Shown: positions 1 to 8,172 of the stretch, piece after piece
How positions within the stretch are numbered: position 1 is the first letter of the stretch
How the letters are laid out: each line of letters begins with the position of its first letter
NCBI GenBank assembly: GCA_036389795.1
Contig: DASVWD010000009.1
Location: 1-34,862 of the forward strand
Source: Longimicrobium sp.
GTDB taxonomy: Bacteria; Gemmatimonadota; Gemmatimonadetes; Longimicrobiales; Longimicrobiaceae
Length of the DNA stretch: 34,862 nt
Direction: 5' to 3'
Translations under genes and position numbers: made by a program
The notes under the pieces: model-generated
What the model saw: the letters and a program-made list of their open reading frames with translations, nothing else
Database searches by the model: none
What the model was told of the DNA's origin: nothing

Positions 1-99
1 CTGGCGTACAACCTGAGGCGGGTGTTGAACCTGCTTGGGGTGGAGTGTCTCCTGGAGGTGCTGAGGAGCGGTAAAATGCCCGTTCCGCAGCCGATCTGA
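1..99 (+). CDS. Transposase, C-terminal fragment (IS1182/IS5-like DDE)
   Basis: The window opens inside a reading frame of 32 residues that ends in TGA. It begins LAYNLRRVLNLLG, which resembles the last helix of DDE transposases of the IS1182/IS5 superfamily. The catalytic core would lie left of the window, so it cannot be said whether the element is intact. The sequence after the stop contains no gene and has a stretch near 230-250 (TTTTCACACGGTCTGGG) that could be the element's terminal inverted repeat, but the other end is not visible. The family call rests on a short motif only. Confidence 0.6.
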   Translation: MAYNLRRVLNLLGVECLLEVLRSGKMPVPQPI

Positions 100-272
100 G
101 CCGTTTGCGTCGTCTTCAAGGCTCCAGAGGAGCGGGTTCTCCCTCCAGACGCATCTGAGACGCTGCTCAGGCCGCTCACCCCGAATTTCGCGTCTCGCTC
201 TTCTTGAAAACCGTCGCAACTCCCAGTCGCGGAGGTTTTCACACGGTCTGGGCCTGATCCTGACGGCTCTTC

Positions 273-335
273 TCACACGGAGAAACAGAGGAACGGAGAA
301 CTGCGATGTCTCTTTTCCTCTGTTTCTCTGTGTGA
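273..335. repeat. ACGGAG-type palindrome, copy 1
   Basis: A 20-nt arm at 273-292 (TCACACGGAGAAACAGAGGA) pairs with 316-335 with a single G-T wobble, leaving a 23-nt loop. The left arm and the loop start (AACGGAGAACTGCG) match the palindrome at 34619-34689, and a more diverged relative lies at 23024-23094. It is a dispersed palindromic family. The copy may act as a terminator, but it has no T-tract. Confidence 0.8.
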
Positions 336-383
336 ACCTTCTAATACCACCTTCCGAAACCGACTGTGCATTCCACACACGAA

Positions 384-579
384 GTCATCCTGAGGGAGCG
401 TCCGCGCGTAATTCACCCCCGCGCCAATGGTTGGACGCGACCGAAGGATCTACTCCGCGTATCTGGTGGCCAGGTGCAGTGCGCAGAAGCCGGCCTCGCT
501 CCGGGGTGAGTAGATCCTTCGGTCGCCGCCAAGCGTCGTTGCCGAGGCAGGTTCGGCGCAGCGGCTCCCTCAGGATGAC
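384..579. repeat. GTCATCCTGAG-type long palindrome
   Basis: The outer arms GTCATCCTGAGGGAGC (384-399) and its exact complement (564-579) pair over 16 bp. Inner arms at 437-455 and 508-526 pair perfectly over 19 bp (GCGACCGAAGGATCTACTC). Between them the sequence is less symmetric. A fragment with the same GTCATCCTGAG start is at 34723-34735. It resembles a non-autonomous palindromic repeat (MITE- or REP-like). It lies just downstream of the NamZ-like gene's stop, so transcripts of that gene would fold here. Confidence 0.8.
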
Positions 580-625
580 ATCTTCTTTGCACAATCGATT
601 GCAGAATCTGGTATAATCTCGTCGA

Positions 626-1939
626 TCACCCCGCCGGGTACAGGCGGTACCTGGCGATGCGCCGCTCCCAGGCCGCGTTCTCGCGCTCCCAGCGGGCGTA
701 GATCGTGCGCGGGTCCTCGCCGCGGCGCACGGCGGCCGGGGCCCACTCGCTCCCCAGCATCTGCAGCATCGGCCCCATCCCCAGGCTCCGGGGGTTCATC
801 CGGTAGATCTCGGAAAGGAACACCAGCGCCGTCAGCACCGGCTTGTAGGCGTCGCGGTCGGTGACGTACAGGCGCACGCCGTGGCAGCGCTCGTTGCGGA
901 ACTGCATCCACCCGTCGCCGCGCGGCGTCCAGTCGGCCTGCTCGAAGCGCACGCCCGGCAGGTTGTAGCGCCGCACCCGCCGCAGCAGCTCGGCCCCGTC
1001 CACGTACGGCGCGCCCACGTAGCTGAACGGCGCGCTCGTCCCCCGCCCCACGTTCAGGTTGGTGGTCTCCAGCATCACCAGCCCCGAGAAGCTGAGCGCC
1101 GCGTCCAGGCTGCGGATGTTGGGCGACGGGTTCACCCACGGCAGCCCCGTCTGGTCGAACCAGCGCCCCCCGCGCCACCCCTCCACCGGCACCACCGAGA
1201 GGCGGGCGCCGATGCGGTACTCGGCGTTCACGTAGCGCGCCAGCTCCCCCGCCGTCATCCCGTGGCGCAGCGGCACCGGGTACGCCCCGGTGATCAGCGG
1301 CCCGCGGCGGCGCATCTCCCACTGCATCAGCGGCCCCTCCACCCGCGCCGTCACCGGGTTGGGCCGGTCGAGCACCACGAAGGGGATCCCCCGCCGCGCC
1401 GCCTCCTCCATGGCGAAGGTCATCGTCCACACGTAGGTGTACGGCCGCGCCCCGATGTCCTGGATGTCGAAGAGCAGCACGTCGATCCCCCGCAGCATCT
1501 CGGGCGTGGGCCGCTCCGTGGCGCCGTAGAGCGAGTAGACGGGGAGCCCGGTCTTGCGGTCGCGCGCCGTGCCGATCCGCTCGCCGCCGTCGATGCTGCC
1601 GCGGATGCCGTGCTCCGGCCCGAAGAGCGCCACCAGCCGCACCCCCGGCGCCGCGAAGAGCACGTCCACGGCGCTCCTCCCGTCGCGGGTGACCGCCGTG
1701 TGGTTGGTGATGAGCCCCACGCGCCGGCCCCGCACCAGGTGCAGCGAGTCGCGCAGCAGCACCTCGATCCCCGGCACCGGCACCCCCTCGTCGGCGTGCG
1801 CCGGGGGACGGACCGTGTCGGCGGGGAGCGTGGGGAGGGGCGCGGGCCCCGGCGCGGCGCCGGGGCGGGCGACGGACAGCAGCGCGGCCAGCAGGGCGGC
1901 CGGGAGCGCGGCGGCGCGCAGGAGCGGGACGGCGGTCAT
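626..1939 (-). CDS. NamZ-like exo-beta-N-acetylmuramidase (DUF1343), secreted
   Basis: A protein of 437 residues in the DUF1343 family, whose characterised member NamZ removes terminal MurNAc from peptidoglycan fragments. Visible family motifs are GLITNHT (75-81), LFGPEHG (105-111), FDIQDIGARPYTY (157-169), DRPNP (191-195), MTAGELA (228-234) and, near residue 280, LPWVNPSPN. The start at 1939 was chosen because it gives a clean hydrophobic signal peptide (MTAVPLLRAAALPAALLAA); the longer frame to 2107 adds a low-complexity Arg/Pro/Ser stretch. No strong ribosome site is visible. The product is probably exported and acts in cell-wall recycling or scavenging. Its downstream end runs into the long palindrome at 384-579. 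The family assignment is firm; the exact substrate is inferred. Confidence 0.92.
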   Translation of the reverse strand: MTAVPLLRAAALPAALLAALLSVARPGAAPGPAPLPTLPADTVRPPAHADEGVPVPGIEVLLRDSLHLVRGRRVGLITNHTAVTRDGRSAVDVLFAAPGVRLVALFGPEHGIRGSIDGGERIGTARDRKTGLPVYSLYGATERPTPEMLRGIDVLLFDIQDIGARPYTYVWTMTFAMEEAARRGIPFVVLDRPNPVTARVEGPLMQWEMRRRGPLITGAYPVPLRHGMTAGELARYVNAEYRIGARLSVVPVEGWRGGRWFDQTGLPWVNPSPNIRSLDAALSFSGLVMLETTNLNVGRGTSAPFSYVGAPYVDGAELLRRVRRYNLPGVRFEQADWTPRGDGWMQFRNERCHGVRLYVTDRDAYKPVLTALVFLSEIYRMNPRSLGMGPMLQMLGSEWAPAAVRRGEDPRTIYARWERENAAWERRIARYRLYPAG

Positions 1940-2217
1940 CGGTGTCAATGCGGGTAGAGCGGTGTGTCGCGGGACGGCGGGCGTACGGCTGCCGCCGTGG
2001 GACCATGGCCGGGCGACGGTGGGGGCCGTGCGGCTCGGGCTGGAGGCGTGGCTCGGCGACGCGGCGGGAGCCGGTCGCTCACGGATGAGTCGGTGGAGTC
2101 GGCGCACCCGGACGGCGCCGCCGGTGCGGCGGCTACGCTACGGAGTGGCCGGTCGAAGGGGAAACGGTGGCGCCGGCTCGCCGCCGGCGCGCTCGAGGAT
2201 ATGCGGCTGGCGCGCTT

Positions 2218-2805
2218 CTACCGGCGCGCGCGGCGGAAAGGTCCGGCCCGCCCGGGCTCGGGAGCGGATCCTTCGCTCTCCCGGTCGAGCGGCTCGAGCA
2301 GCGCCCCGATTCCGCTCAGCAGACGCGGGAAGGACTCCTCGAAGCGCTCCGGCGTGGTGAAGTCCGTGCTGAACCGGTCGCGCAGGAAGGGAGGCACTTC
2401 GACCGGCTCCACCAGGAACACCAGGGTGGGAACGTAGTGCTCCGCGAGCTCCGCCCGGGCGGCGTCCGGCAGCTCCGTCCGCACCCATTCGGAAGCGGCG
2501 GAGTCGTGGGAGAGGACCACGGCCAGGTACTCGACCTCGCCGATCACCGCCGCCAGCTTCCCGCGCAGCGACTCGCCCGCCCCGACCTCCGCCTCTTCGG
2601 CCCAGGCCAGCACGCCGTGCTCCCGCAGCCGCTCCGCGATCTTCCGGGCGAAGAAGCGGTCGCGCGGGCCGTGGGCCAGGAAGACCGAGACCCTGCGCTC
2701 GCGCGTGCGGACCGGGCCCTGCCGGTGGCGCTCGGCGTACTTCCCCCGCACGCCCGTGCTGAAGTCGTACTCGGCGCGCAGCTCGGGATCAGGTTCCTTC
2801 TTCAT
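2218..2805 (-). CDS. TIR-domain protein with N-terminal GVRGKY motif
   Basis: A 195-residue protein. Residues 39-150 form a TIR domain: VSVFLAHGPRDRFFARKIAERL as the first strand and helix, W68 and GESLR (77-81) typical of bacterial TIRs, and SEWVRTEL (105-112), where E111 aligns with the catalytic glutamate of NAD-cleaving TIR domains such as SARM1. The region before it (11-30, AEYDFSTGVRGKYAERHRQG) matches a short motif seen in small antitoxin-like and uncharacterised proteins. The C-terminus is charged and low in complexity. Start 2805 is preferred because CAGGA precedes it and the upstream start at 2865 adds unsupported residues. It lies 100 nt after the MoxR-like ATPase gene on the same strand. 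The role is unknown: it could be NAD hydrolysis in defence or simply protein interaction. Confidence 0.85.
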   Translation of the reverse strand: MKKEPDPELRAEYDFSTGVRGKYAERHRQGPVRTRERRVSVFLAHGPRDRFFARKIAERLREHGVLAWAEEAEVGAGESLRGKLAAVIGEVEYLAVVLSHDSAASEWVRTELPDAARAELAEHYVPTLVFLVEPVEVPPFLRDRFSTDFTTPERFEESFPRLLSGIGALLEPLDRESEGSAPEPGRAGPFRRARR

Positions 2806-2905
2806 ACGTCCTGCGTTCGCGGCGCGCGGCCGGGCGGGCGCTGATGATACGAAGAGGAACTCCATCCGAATCTAGCGGCGCTCCGGGGGAAAGGAAGCCT
2901 TCGCC

Positions 2906-4372
2906 TCAGAACACGTCGCTGCCGCCGAAGCTGAAGCCGCCGGAGCCGCCGCCCTTCCCCTTCCGCTCGGGGCGGGCGCGCGAGTAGGTGCCGCTCTCGG
3001 CCCGGCTGATCTTGCGGTGCGCGGCGAGGCCCTCCAGCAGCAGTTCGGCCGCCGCAACCGTCACCCCCAGGTCGTCCTCGTCGAAGAGGCCCGCCTCGCG
3101 CAGCGCCTCCACCAGGCCGGGCACCCCCTGGAGCCCCTGCAGGCACGCGTCGGCGCCGGCGCCGTCGGAGATCTGCAGCACGCCGCCGTGGTCGAAGTGC
3201 TCCACCACGTCGCCCAGGTCGTCGGCGTCCCAGGTGCGGTCGAAGAGGTCGCGCGCGGCGGCCGCGATCAGGTCGCGGGCGATGGCGTCGGAGCCCTGCA
3301 GCTCGCCCTCGTACTCCAGCTCCATCTTCCCGGTGATGGAGGGGAGCGCCGCGTACACGTCGGCCACGCGGGGGACGATGCGCCCCTCGCCCGCCGCGAG
3401 CGCCCGGCGCTCGGCGTTGGAGACGGCGGTCTCCAGCACCGAGATCGGCATGCGCTGGCTGACGCCGCTCCTCCGGTCGATGCGCTTGTCGTCGCGCGCC
3501 AGGAACGCCACGCGCTCCACCAGCTCGGCGATGAAGGGGGGCACCTCGACGGGGACGCCGTCGCGCCGGAGCCACGCCTCCTGCCGGGTGATGGCCATCC
3601 CCTCCTCGGGGGTGCGCGGGTAGTGCGTCTGGATCTCGGCGCCGATGCGGTCCTTGAGCGGGGTGATGATCTTGCCGCGCGCCGTGTAGTCCTCGGGGTT
3701 GGCGCTGAAGACCATCATCACGTCCAGCGGCAGGCGCACCGGGTAGCCCTTGATCTGGACGTCGCCCTCCTGCAGCACGTTGAAGAGCCCCACCTGCACC
3801 TTCCCCGACAGGTCCGGCAGCTCGTTGATGGCGAAGATGCCGCGGTTGGCGCGCGGGAGCAGCCCGAAGTTGATGGTGAGCTCGTCGGAGAGGAGGTGCC
3901 CGCCCCGCGCGGCGCGGATCGGGTCCATGTCGCCGATCAGGTCGGCCACGGTCACGTCGGGGGTGGCCAGCTTCTCCACGTAGCGCCGGTCGGGGCCGAT
4001 CCACTCGATCGGGGCGTCGTCGCCCGCCTGCTCCACCAGCTGCCGGCCGTGCTTGGAGATGGGGGCGAAGGGGTCGTCGTTGGTCTCGGTGCCGGCCAGC
4101 ACGGGGACCAGAGGGTCCAGCAGCCCCGTGAGCTGGCGGATGATGCGGCTCTTGGCCTGCCCGCGCAGCCCCAGCAGGATGAAGTTCTGCCGGGCCAACA
4201 CGGCGTTGACGATCCCCGGCACCACCGAGTCCTCGTACCCCACGATCCCGGGGAAGAGGGTGCCGCCCGCCTTCAGCCGCGCGATCAGGTTCTCGCGCAG
4301 CTCGGTCTTGACGGAGCGGGTGCGGTAGCCGGCGGCGCGCAGGGCGCCGAGGGTGGTGGGACGCTGCGACAT
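2906..4372 (-). CDS. MoxR / Mg-chelatase-like AAA+ ATPase
   Basis: A 488-residue AAA+ ATPase of the magnesium-chelatase subunit I/MoxR-like group. Walker A is GLRGQAKS (68-75), Walker B is IFAINE (179-184, with N in place of the usual D), sensor 1 is at N225 in VFSANPEDYT, and the arginine-finger region is PLKDRIGAEI (238-247). The C-terminus is a Gly/Ser-rich tail ending GGSDVF. Such ATPases normally work with a von Willebrand factor A (VWA) protein as a metal-insertion or chaperone-like remodelling pair. No VWA gene is adjacent here; the next gene on the strand encodes a TIR protein. A sigma-70-type promoter lies about 85 nt upstream (4465-4493). The enzyme class is clear; the substrate is unknown. 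Confidence 0.9.
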   Translation of the reverse strand: MSQRPTTLGALRAAGYRTRSVKTELRENLIARLKAGGTLFPGIVGYEDSVVPGIVNAVLARQNFILLGLRGQAKSRIIRQLTGLLDPLVPVLAGTETNDDPFAPISKHGRQLVEQAGDDAPIEWIGPDRRYVEKLATPDVTVADLIGDMDPIRAARGGHLLSDELTINFGLLPRANRGIFAINELPDLSGKVQVGLFNVLQEGDVQIKGYPVRLPLDVMMVFSANPEDYTARGKIITPLKDRIGAEIQTHYPRTPEEGMAITRQEAWLRRDGVPVEVPPFIAELVERVAFLARDDKRIDRRSGVSQRMPISVLETAVSNAERRALAAGEGRIVPRVADVYAALPSITGKMELEYEGELQGSDAIARDLIAAAARDLFDRTWDADDLGDVVEHFDHGGVLQISDGAGADACLQGLQGVPGLVEALREAGLFDEDDLGVTVAAAELLLEGLAAHRKISRAESGTYSRARPERKGKGGGSGGFSFGGSDVF

Positions 4373-4464
4373 CGTGCCTCGCGGGGGTACTGCCTGCGCC
4401 GGGCGGCCACGCGCGCGCCGGCCCCGGCGGGGCGCGGCGCGTCGGCGGTGGCGGGGATGCGTGA

Positions 4465-4493
4465 AGGCTACCGGACCCCGCGGGGGGAGTCAA
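4465..4493 (-). promoter_or_regulatory. Sigma-70-type promoter for the MoxR-like ATPase gene
   Basis: On the minus strand, TTGACT (4488-4493) and TAGCCT (4465-4470) are separated by exactly 17 nt. The start of transcription would be near 4458, leaving a leader of about 85 nt before the ATG at 4372. Other genes in this window have similar TTGNNN-17-TANNNT pairs at similar places, which supports the call. Confidence 0.55.
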
Positions 4494-4551
4494 GCGGGTC
4501 CCCAGGCGCGCCGGCTTCGACCGGCGCACCTGGACCGGGGAAGGCGAATCT

Positions 4552-6885
4552 CTACGGCGTCTGCGAAGGGCAGTCGCTGCACCACGGGATGACGGTCACC
4601 GTTCGGGGCGAGACCGACGGTACGCCCGGAAGCCGCAGCGTCAGCGTGAGCCCCTGAACCCAGGGACTCGCGCGGGTGGTGCGCAGCGGGTAGCTCGCGA
4701 CCGACCAGACATACAGACCGTAGTAATCGAAGCTCCAAGGAGACGGCGGGAAGAGCACCGTGCTCCCGCCCTCGAGTGCAGCCGGATAGTCCGCGGTGAC
4801 TTCGGGAAGCGTGTGGTCGATAACGGGATTGCCGTAGCGGTCGCTCACGCCGATCCGGATGCCCAGAGGTTCGCAGGTGCCCCGCCACATGGGGTCGGGA
4901 GACGTAGATGCCAGCGGCCTCACCGTGTCGGCCCGCACTTCGTGCCAGTGGCAAGGAAACCGCAGGTTGTATCCGTGATTTTGCGCCATCAGAATCAGGA
5001 ACCCGGCTGGCGCGCCAGGATCGAGCAGTATGGAGTCCGCCGCTTCAAGGTGACTCCCATCGGGCCAGGTTCCCGAGACCGACAGCGTGGCTCTGCGGGA
5101 GAGGTCGAGATAGGGATGCGGGTAGTTGGGGGTCAATCTCGTCCGGAGCGTCCACGCGACGCTGGCGCCGCCCGCCGCGTCGGTGATCGCCACCATGTCG
5201 CTCAACGCGCCCGACGCCTGGAGGTCCAGCCTCACCCCGGCGACCGGCGTCCCCTCCTCATCGGTGGCCGTGAACGAGTACCGGAGCGTGGTGCCGACCA
5301 CGGCGGGCTCCCCCAGAGCGCCGTTCTCTCGATCGATGCTCAACCTGTAGCGCGTCTGCGCTTGGTTGACCTCCGCGTATACCACGTTGGCAAAGGCTGC
5401 GAGCACGCGGAGGGTGGCGAATGACCCCGGCCCGGGGAGCGTCCAGGCAACGCTCGCCGTGCCGGTGGCATCCGTGGCCGCCGATGTCGGATTCACGGTT
5501 CCGGGAAATCCGGTGAAGCGGATTTGCAGTCCGGAGACGGGCCCGCCTGCCTCGTCGAGAGCCGTGACCCGGTAACGGACGGTGCTGCCGGGCGGGAGGG
5601 ATACTTCCGCGCTGCCATCTTCGCGCTCCAAGCGCCACCGGATCCTCTTCAGCGCCTGCTGTACCTGCGCATAGGTGCTCCAGTCGTCCGGCGCACGGAC
5701 GTAGAGCGTAGCCGTAGACCCCGACCACGGGAGCGTCCAGTCGACGCTCGCGATACCTGCAGAGTTGGTGGTGGCTCCTTGCGGCCTCACGTCTCCCGGC
5801 CATCCGCTGAAGTAGACAGTCACCCCGGGAATGGGCTGGCCGGTGTCGTCAAGCGCCGTGACCCGGTAGCGCACGGTGCTTCCGGCCAGTGCGGGTGTTT
5901 CCGGACTGCCCTCGTCGCGCTCGAAACGCCACTGGAAGTCCCGCGCGTCCTTCAGCGCCTGGCGCGCCTGGGCGTAGGTTACCCTTCCGTCCGGCGCAGT
6001 GACGGAGAGCCAGGCCGCGGCCCTCGAGTTCGGGAGCGTCCATGCGGTGCTCGCCGTCCCCGCGGAGTCGGTGGAAGCCGTCTCCGGCCGCACTCTGCCC
6101 GGCGACCCGCTGAAGAGTAGCGCAAGTCCCGCGACGGGCCGGCCGGTCTCGTCCAGTACCGTGACCCGGTAGCGCACGGTGCTGCCGGGCATCGCGGCTA
6201 CTTCCGCGCGGCCGTCCTCGCGCTCGAGGCCGAACCAGTACCGATTGCTCGTCACCTCCACGTCGGCGCTGGCGCTCATCCCGGGGCCGGTGACCGTCAG
6301 CGTCGTCCTACCCTGGCCGCGCGGCACGATCCGGATCGTGCACGGGTCTCCTGGAAGCGGCGCGTAGACGGCGACAGCCACCGAAGAATCCGACTGGAAC
6401 TGCAGCGGCACCTGGCCGCAGACGCTGGTCCCACTCGCGGCGCTGCGCGCGGTGAAGTGCACGTAGCTCGGGCTCAGCGCCCACATGTCTGCGCGGATGA
6501 CGCCGCCCGGCGGCGTCTCCAGCGCGAGCTCGCCGAGTGCGCCCCAGGAGACGTGGAGCCGAACCGCGCTCCGCAAATCACGGAAGAAGGCGGTGATCTC
6601 GGCCGTACCCGGCCCGTGCGGCGTCACCAGCCCCATGGAGTCGACGGAGGCCACTTCGGGACGGTCGGACCGGAAGCCGACCCGGGCGTCGGGCAGCGCG
6701 TTTCCGCGCGCATCCACCACGACCGCCGTAATGCGGAAGGTGTCGGCGACGAGGACGGAGCGCTCCGCGGGCGAATCGACGCGGATCGCGCTCGCCAGCA
6801 CCGCCGCGCTCGGCGCGTCCCGACAGGCGCCGAGAACGAACGAGAGCGCCGCCACCGCGGTGAGCTGGACAGGTAGGCCTGACAT
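4552..6885 (-). CDS. Lipoprotein with tandem bacterial Ig-like repeats
   Basis: A 777-residue surface or periplasmic lipoprotein. The signal peptide ends in the lipobox LGAC (C21). Residues 33-112 look like a BIG2-type Ig domain (RITAVVVDARGNALPDARV, then VASVDSMGLVTPHGPGTAEI). From residue 216 there are four repeats of about 98 residues (216-310, 317-413, 416-510, 513-610) with the pattern GSTVRYRVTALD, then D.AGTAS.AWTLP; the first three are joined by TYAQ..QALK-type linkers. The C-terminal 170 residues are unique. A strong ribosome site, GGGAGGT (6891-6897), sits upstream of the ATG. Ig-repeat proteins of this type are adhesins or cell-surface stalks; no ligand can be predicted. The preceding NUDIX gene is more than 300 nt away and probably separate. 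Confidence 0.88.
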   Translation of the reverse strand: MSGLPVQLTAVAALSFVLGACRDAPSAAVLASAIRVDSPAERSVLVADTFRITAVVVDARGNALPDARVGFRSDRPEVASVDSMGLVTPHGPGTAEITAFFRDLRSAVRLHVSWGALGELALETPPGGVIRADMWALSPSYVHFTARSAASGTSVCGQVPLQFQSDSSVAVAVYAPLPGDPCTIRIVPRGQGRTTLTVTGPGMSASADVEVTSNRYWFGLEREDGRAEVAAMPGSTVRYRVTVLDETGRPVAGLALLFSGSPGRVRPETASTDSAGTASTAWTLPNSRAAAWLSVTAPDGRVTYAQARQALKDARDFQWRFERDEGSPETPALAGSTVRYRVTALDDTGQPIPGVTVYFSGWPGDVRPQGATTNSAGIASVDWTLPWSGSTATLYVRAPDDWSTYAQVQQALKRIRWRLEREDGSAEVSLPPGSTVRYRVTALDEAGGPVSGLQIRFTGFPGTVNPTSAATDATGTASVAWTLPGPGSFATLRVLAAFANVVYAEVNQAQTRYRLSIDRENGALGEPAVVGTTLRYSFTATDEEGTPVAGVRLDLQASGALSDMVAITDAAGGASVAWTLRTRLTPNYPHPYLDLSRRATLSVSGTWPDGSHLEAADSILLDPGAPAGFLILMAQNHGYNLRFPCHWHEVRADTVRPLASTSPDPMWRGTCEPLGIRIGVSDRYGNPVIDHTLPEVTADYPAALEGGSTVLFPPSPWSFDYYGLYVWSVASYPLRTTRASPWVQGLTLTLRLPGVPSVSPRTVTVIPWCSDCPSQTP
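5056..6240 (-). repeat. Four tandem Ig-like coding repeats
   Basis: The DNA for residues 216-610 of the lipoprotein contains four in-frame repeats of about 295 nt. The first three share long identical blocks such as GGSTVRYRVT and the QALK linkers. The fourth (GTTLRYSFTATDEEGTPVAG) is more diverged. This is consistent with expansion by unequal recombination, the fourth copy being the older. Confidence 0.8.
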
Positions 6886-7200
6886 GGAGCACCTCCCTCG
6901 TGGACTTCGGTCGGTACCGCCTCTAAGCCATACCGGAGTCTTTTATGGGAGAGAGGTGCGCGCTCCGTTCGGTGCGCGTCTTTTTAGACAATATACTGAA
7001 AGGAAGTCTTATTCCCTATAGTGACGAATGTGAGCGTCGAGACCGCCGCGTTCGAATTCGGATTTCGCGCGCACCACCGCTTACCTCCCGGCGGTCGGGC
7101 GCAAGGAGCGCACGCGTGTGCTGGGGGGCGTGGGTAACGGGACAGGGAGAGGAAGCTGAAGCCGCGGCGGGCGGCGCCGCTCGTCTGTTTCGCCTGAAGA
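6886..7200. other. Spacer between NUDIX and Ig-repeat genes with an AT-rich patch
   Basis: No gene is supported. The stretch around 6978-7022 is markedly AT-rich for this genome (it contains TTTTTAGACAATATACTG and TTATTCCCTATAGTG) and includes the small inverted repeat GTCT/AGAC. It is the likely place for the Ig-lipoprotein promoter, but no -35/-10 pair with normal spacing could be found. An alternative-sigma promoter or a regulator site is possible. Confidence 0.35.
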
Positions 7201-8097
7201 TCAGGCGGGAGGCGGCACCACGATCGAGACGCCGCCGGGGTCGCGGCGCATGCGGGGGAGGATGGTGGGGACGGGGGCGTCTTCCAGCGCGGCGCGCAGG
7301 GCGCCGAAATCGGCGAAGGACGCGAGCTGCTCCAGGGTGCGCACGGTGGGCGGCAGCAGCTTCATCTGCCCGGCGCGGAAGCGCTCGACGGCCTCGCGCG
7401 GGGGGAGCCACACCGCGTCGGTCATCTCCGCGTCGTGCACCTCGCAAGCCGCGTCCTCGGGCGCGCGCGCGGCGAAGAAGCGGGTGTCGTAGCGGCGCGG
7501 CTCGGGCTCGGGGGTGATCCAGTGGGCGATGTAGACCAGCGCGTCGCCCATGAGCCGCAGCCCGTTCCCCACCGCCACGTCGCGGAGCGAGACGACGTCG
7601 TTCAGCAGCGCCCGGCGCGCCACGGCCATGCTCTCGGCGTCGTGGAGCTGGGTGGGGCCCTCGGGATCGGGGCGCGCCAGCAGGATCCCCGTCTCCTCGA
7701 ACGCCTCGCGAATGGCGGCGGCCACGTACCCCAGCGCCTCGGCCGCATCGACTTCCAGCCGCTCCGCCCACTCGCCCGGGGTGGGGCCGTCGAGCCGGTC
7801 GGCCACCTCGCCGCTCGAGTCGCGCGGGTCCACCACGCCGCCGGGGAAGACCCACGCCCCGGCCGCGAAGCCGCTCCGCTTGTGGCGCCGGAGCAGCAGC
7901 GCCTCCAGCCCGCCCCCGCCCTCGCGCAGCAGGACCACGGTGGCGGCGGGGCGCGGGGGGACGGGCACCAGCGCGGGGTCGTCCACCTTCTCCGCGAACC
8001 CGGGGGGAAGGCTCTCCTCCGGGATCAGGAAGACGCTGGGGTCGCCGGTGGCGCGGCGCGCGGACGAGGCGGCGGACTGCGGGCGGTCGTCGGACAC
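7201..8097 (-). CDS. NUDIX hydrolase, NUDT19-like
   Basis: A 298-residue NUDIX protein. The substrate-binding strand is AWVFPGGVVD (81-90) and the catalytic helix is REAFEETGI (130-138), which supplies the metal-binding glutamates. About 40 residues lie between the GG and the REXXEE half of the box, more than the canonical spacing. Such an insertion is characteristic of the NUDT19 (RP2p) branch, whose members hydrolyse CoA or CoA esters. The C-terminal half carries the family's conserved TRFFAARAPE and DAVWLPPREAVERF segments. A sigma-70-type promoter lies 40 nt upstream (8139-8167). The exact substrate is inferred from family; another NDP-X is possible. Confidence 0.88.
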   Translation of the reverse strand: MSDDRPQSAASSARRATGDPSVFLIPEESLPPGFAEKVDDPALVPVPPRPAATVVLLREGGGGLEALLLRRHKRSGFAAGAWVFPGGVVDPRDSSGEVADRLDGPTPGEWAERLEVDAAEALGYVAAAIREAFEETGILLARPDPEGPTQLHDAESMAVARRALLNDVVSLRDVAVGNGLRLMGDALVYIAHWITPEPEPRRYDTRFFAARAPEDAACEVHDAEMTDAVWLPPREAVERFRAGQMKLLPPTVRTLEQLASFADFGALRAALEDAPVPTILPRMRRDPGGVSIVVPPPA

Positions 8098-8138
8098 GGG
8101 CCGTCGCGGGCGAAAGGTCCTGTCTCGGGAGCACCGAC

Positions 8139-8167
8139 AGCATAACCGGACCGGAAGGGCGAGGCAA
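8139..8167 (-). promoter_or_regulatory. Sigma-70-type promoter for the NUDIX gene
   Basis: On the minus strand, TTGCCT (8162-8167) and TATGCT (8139-8144) are spaced by 17 nt. The transcript would begin near 8132, giving a leader of about 35 nt to the ATG at 8097. Confidence 0.6.
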
Positions 8168-8172
8168 ACCGG

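Larger units (their letters stand above)
100..625. other. Gene-free spacer after the transposase
   Basis: No coding frame here has convincing homology or codon use. The stretch holds the probable right end of the insertion sequence (to about 250) and two palindromic repeats, at 273-335 and 384-579, annotated separately. The short frames overlapping 332-616 run through the palindrome and are not credible genes. Confidence 0.6.

Noticed and set aside
570-2006. Alternative minus-strand frame over the NamZ-like gene
   Set aside because: Arg/Ala/Pro-rich with no domain; the overlapping frame 626-1939 carries all the DUF1343 motifs.
6978-7022. AT-rich patch as a promoter for the Ig-repeat lipoprotein
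   Set aside because: Candidate -10 sequences (TATATT, TATAGG) have no -35 at 16-18 nt on the minus strand.
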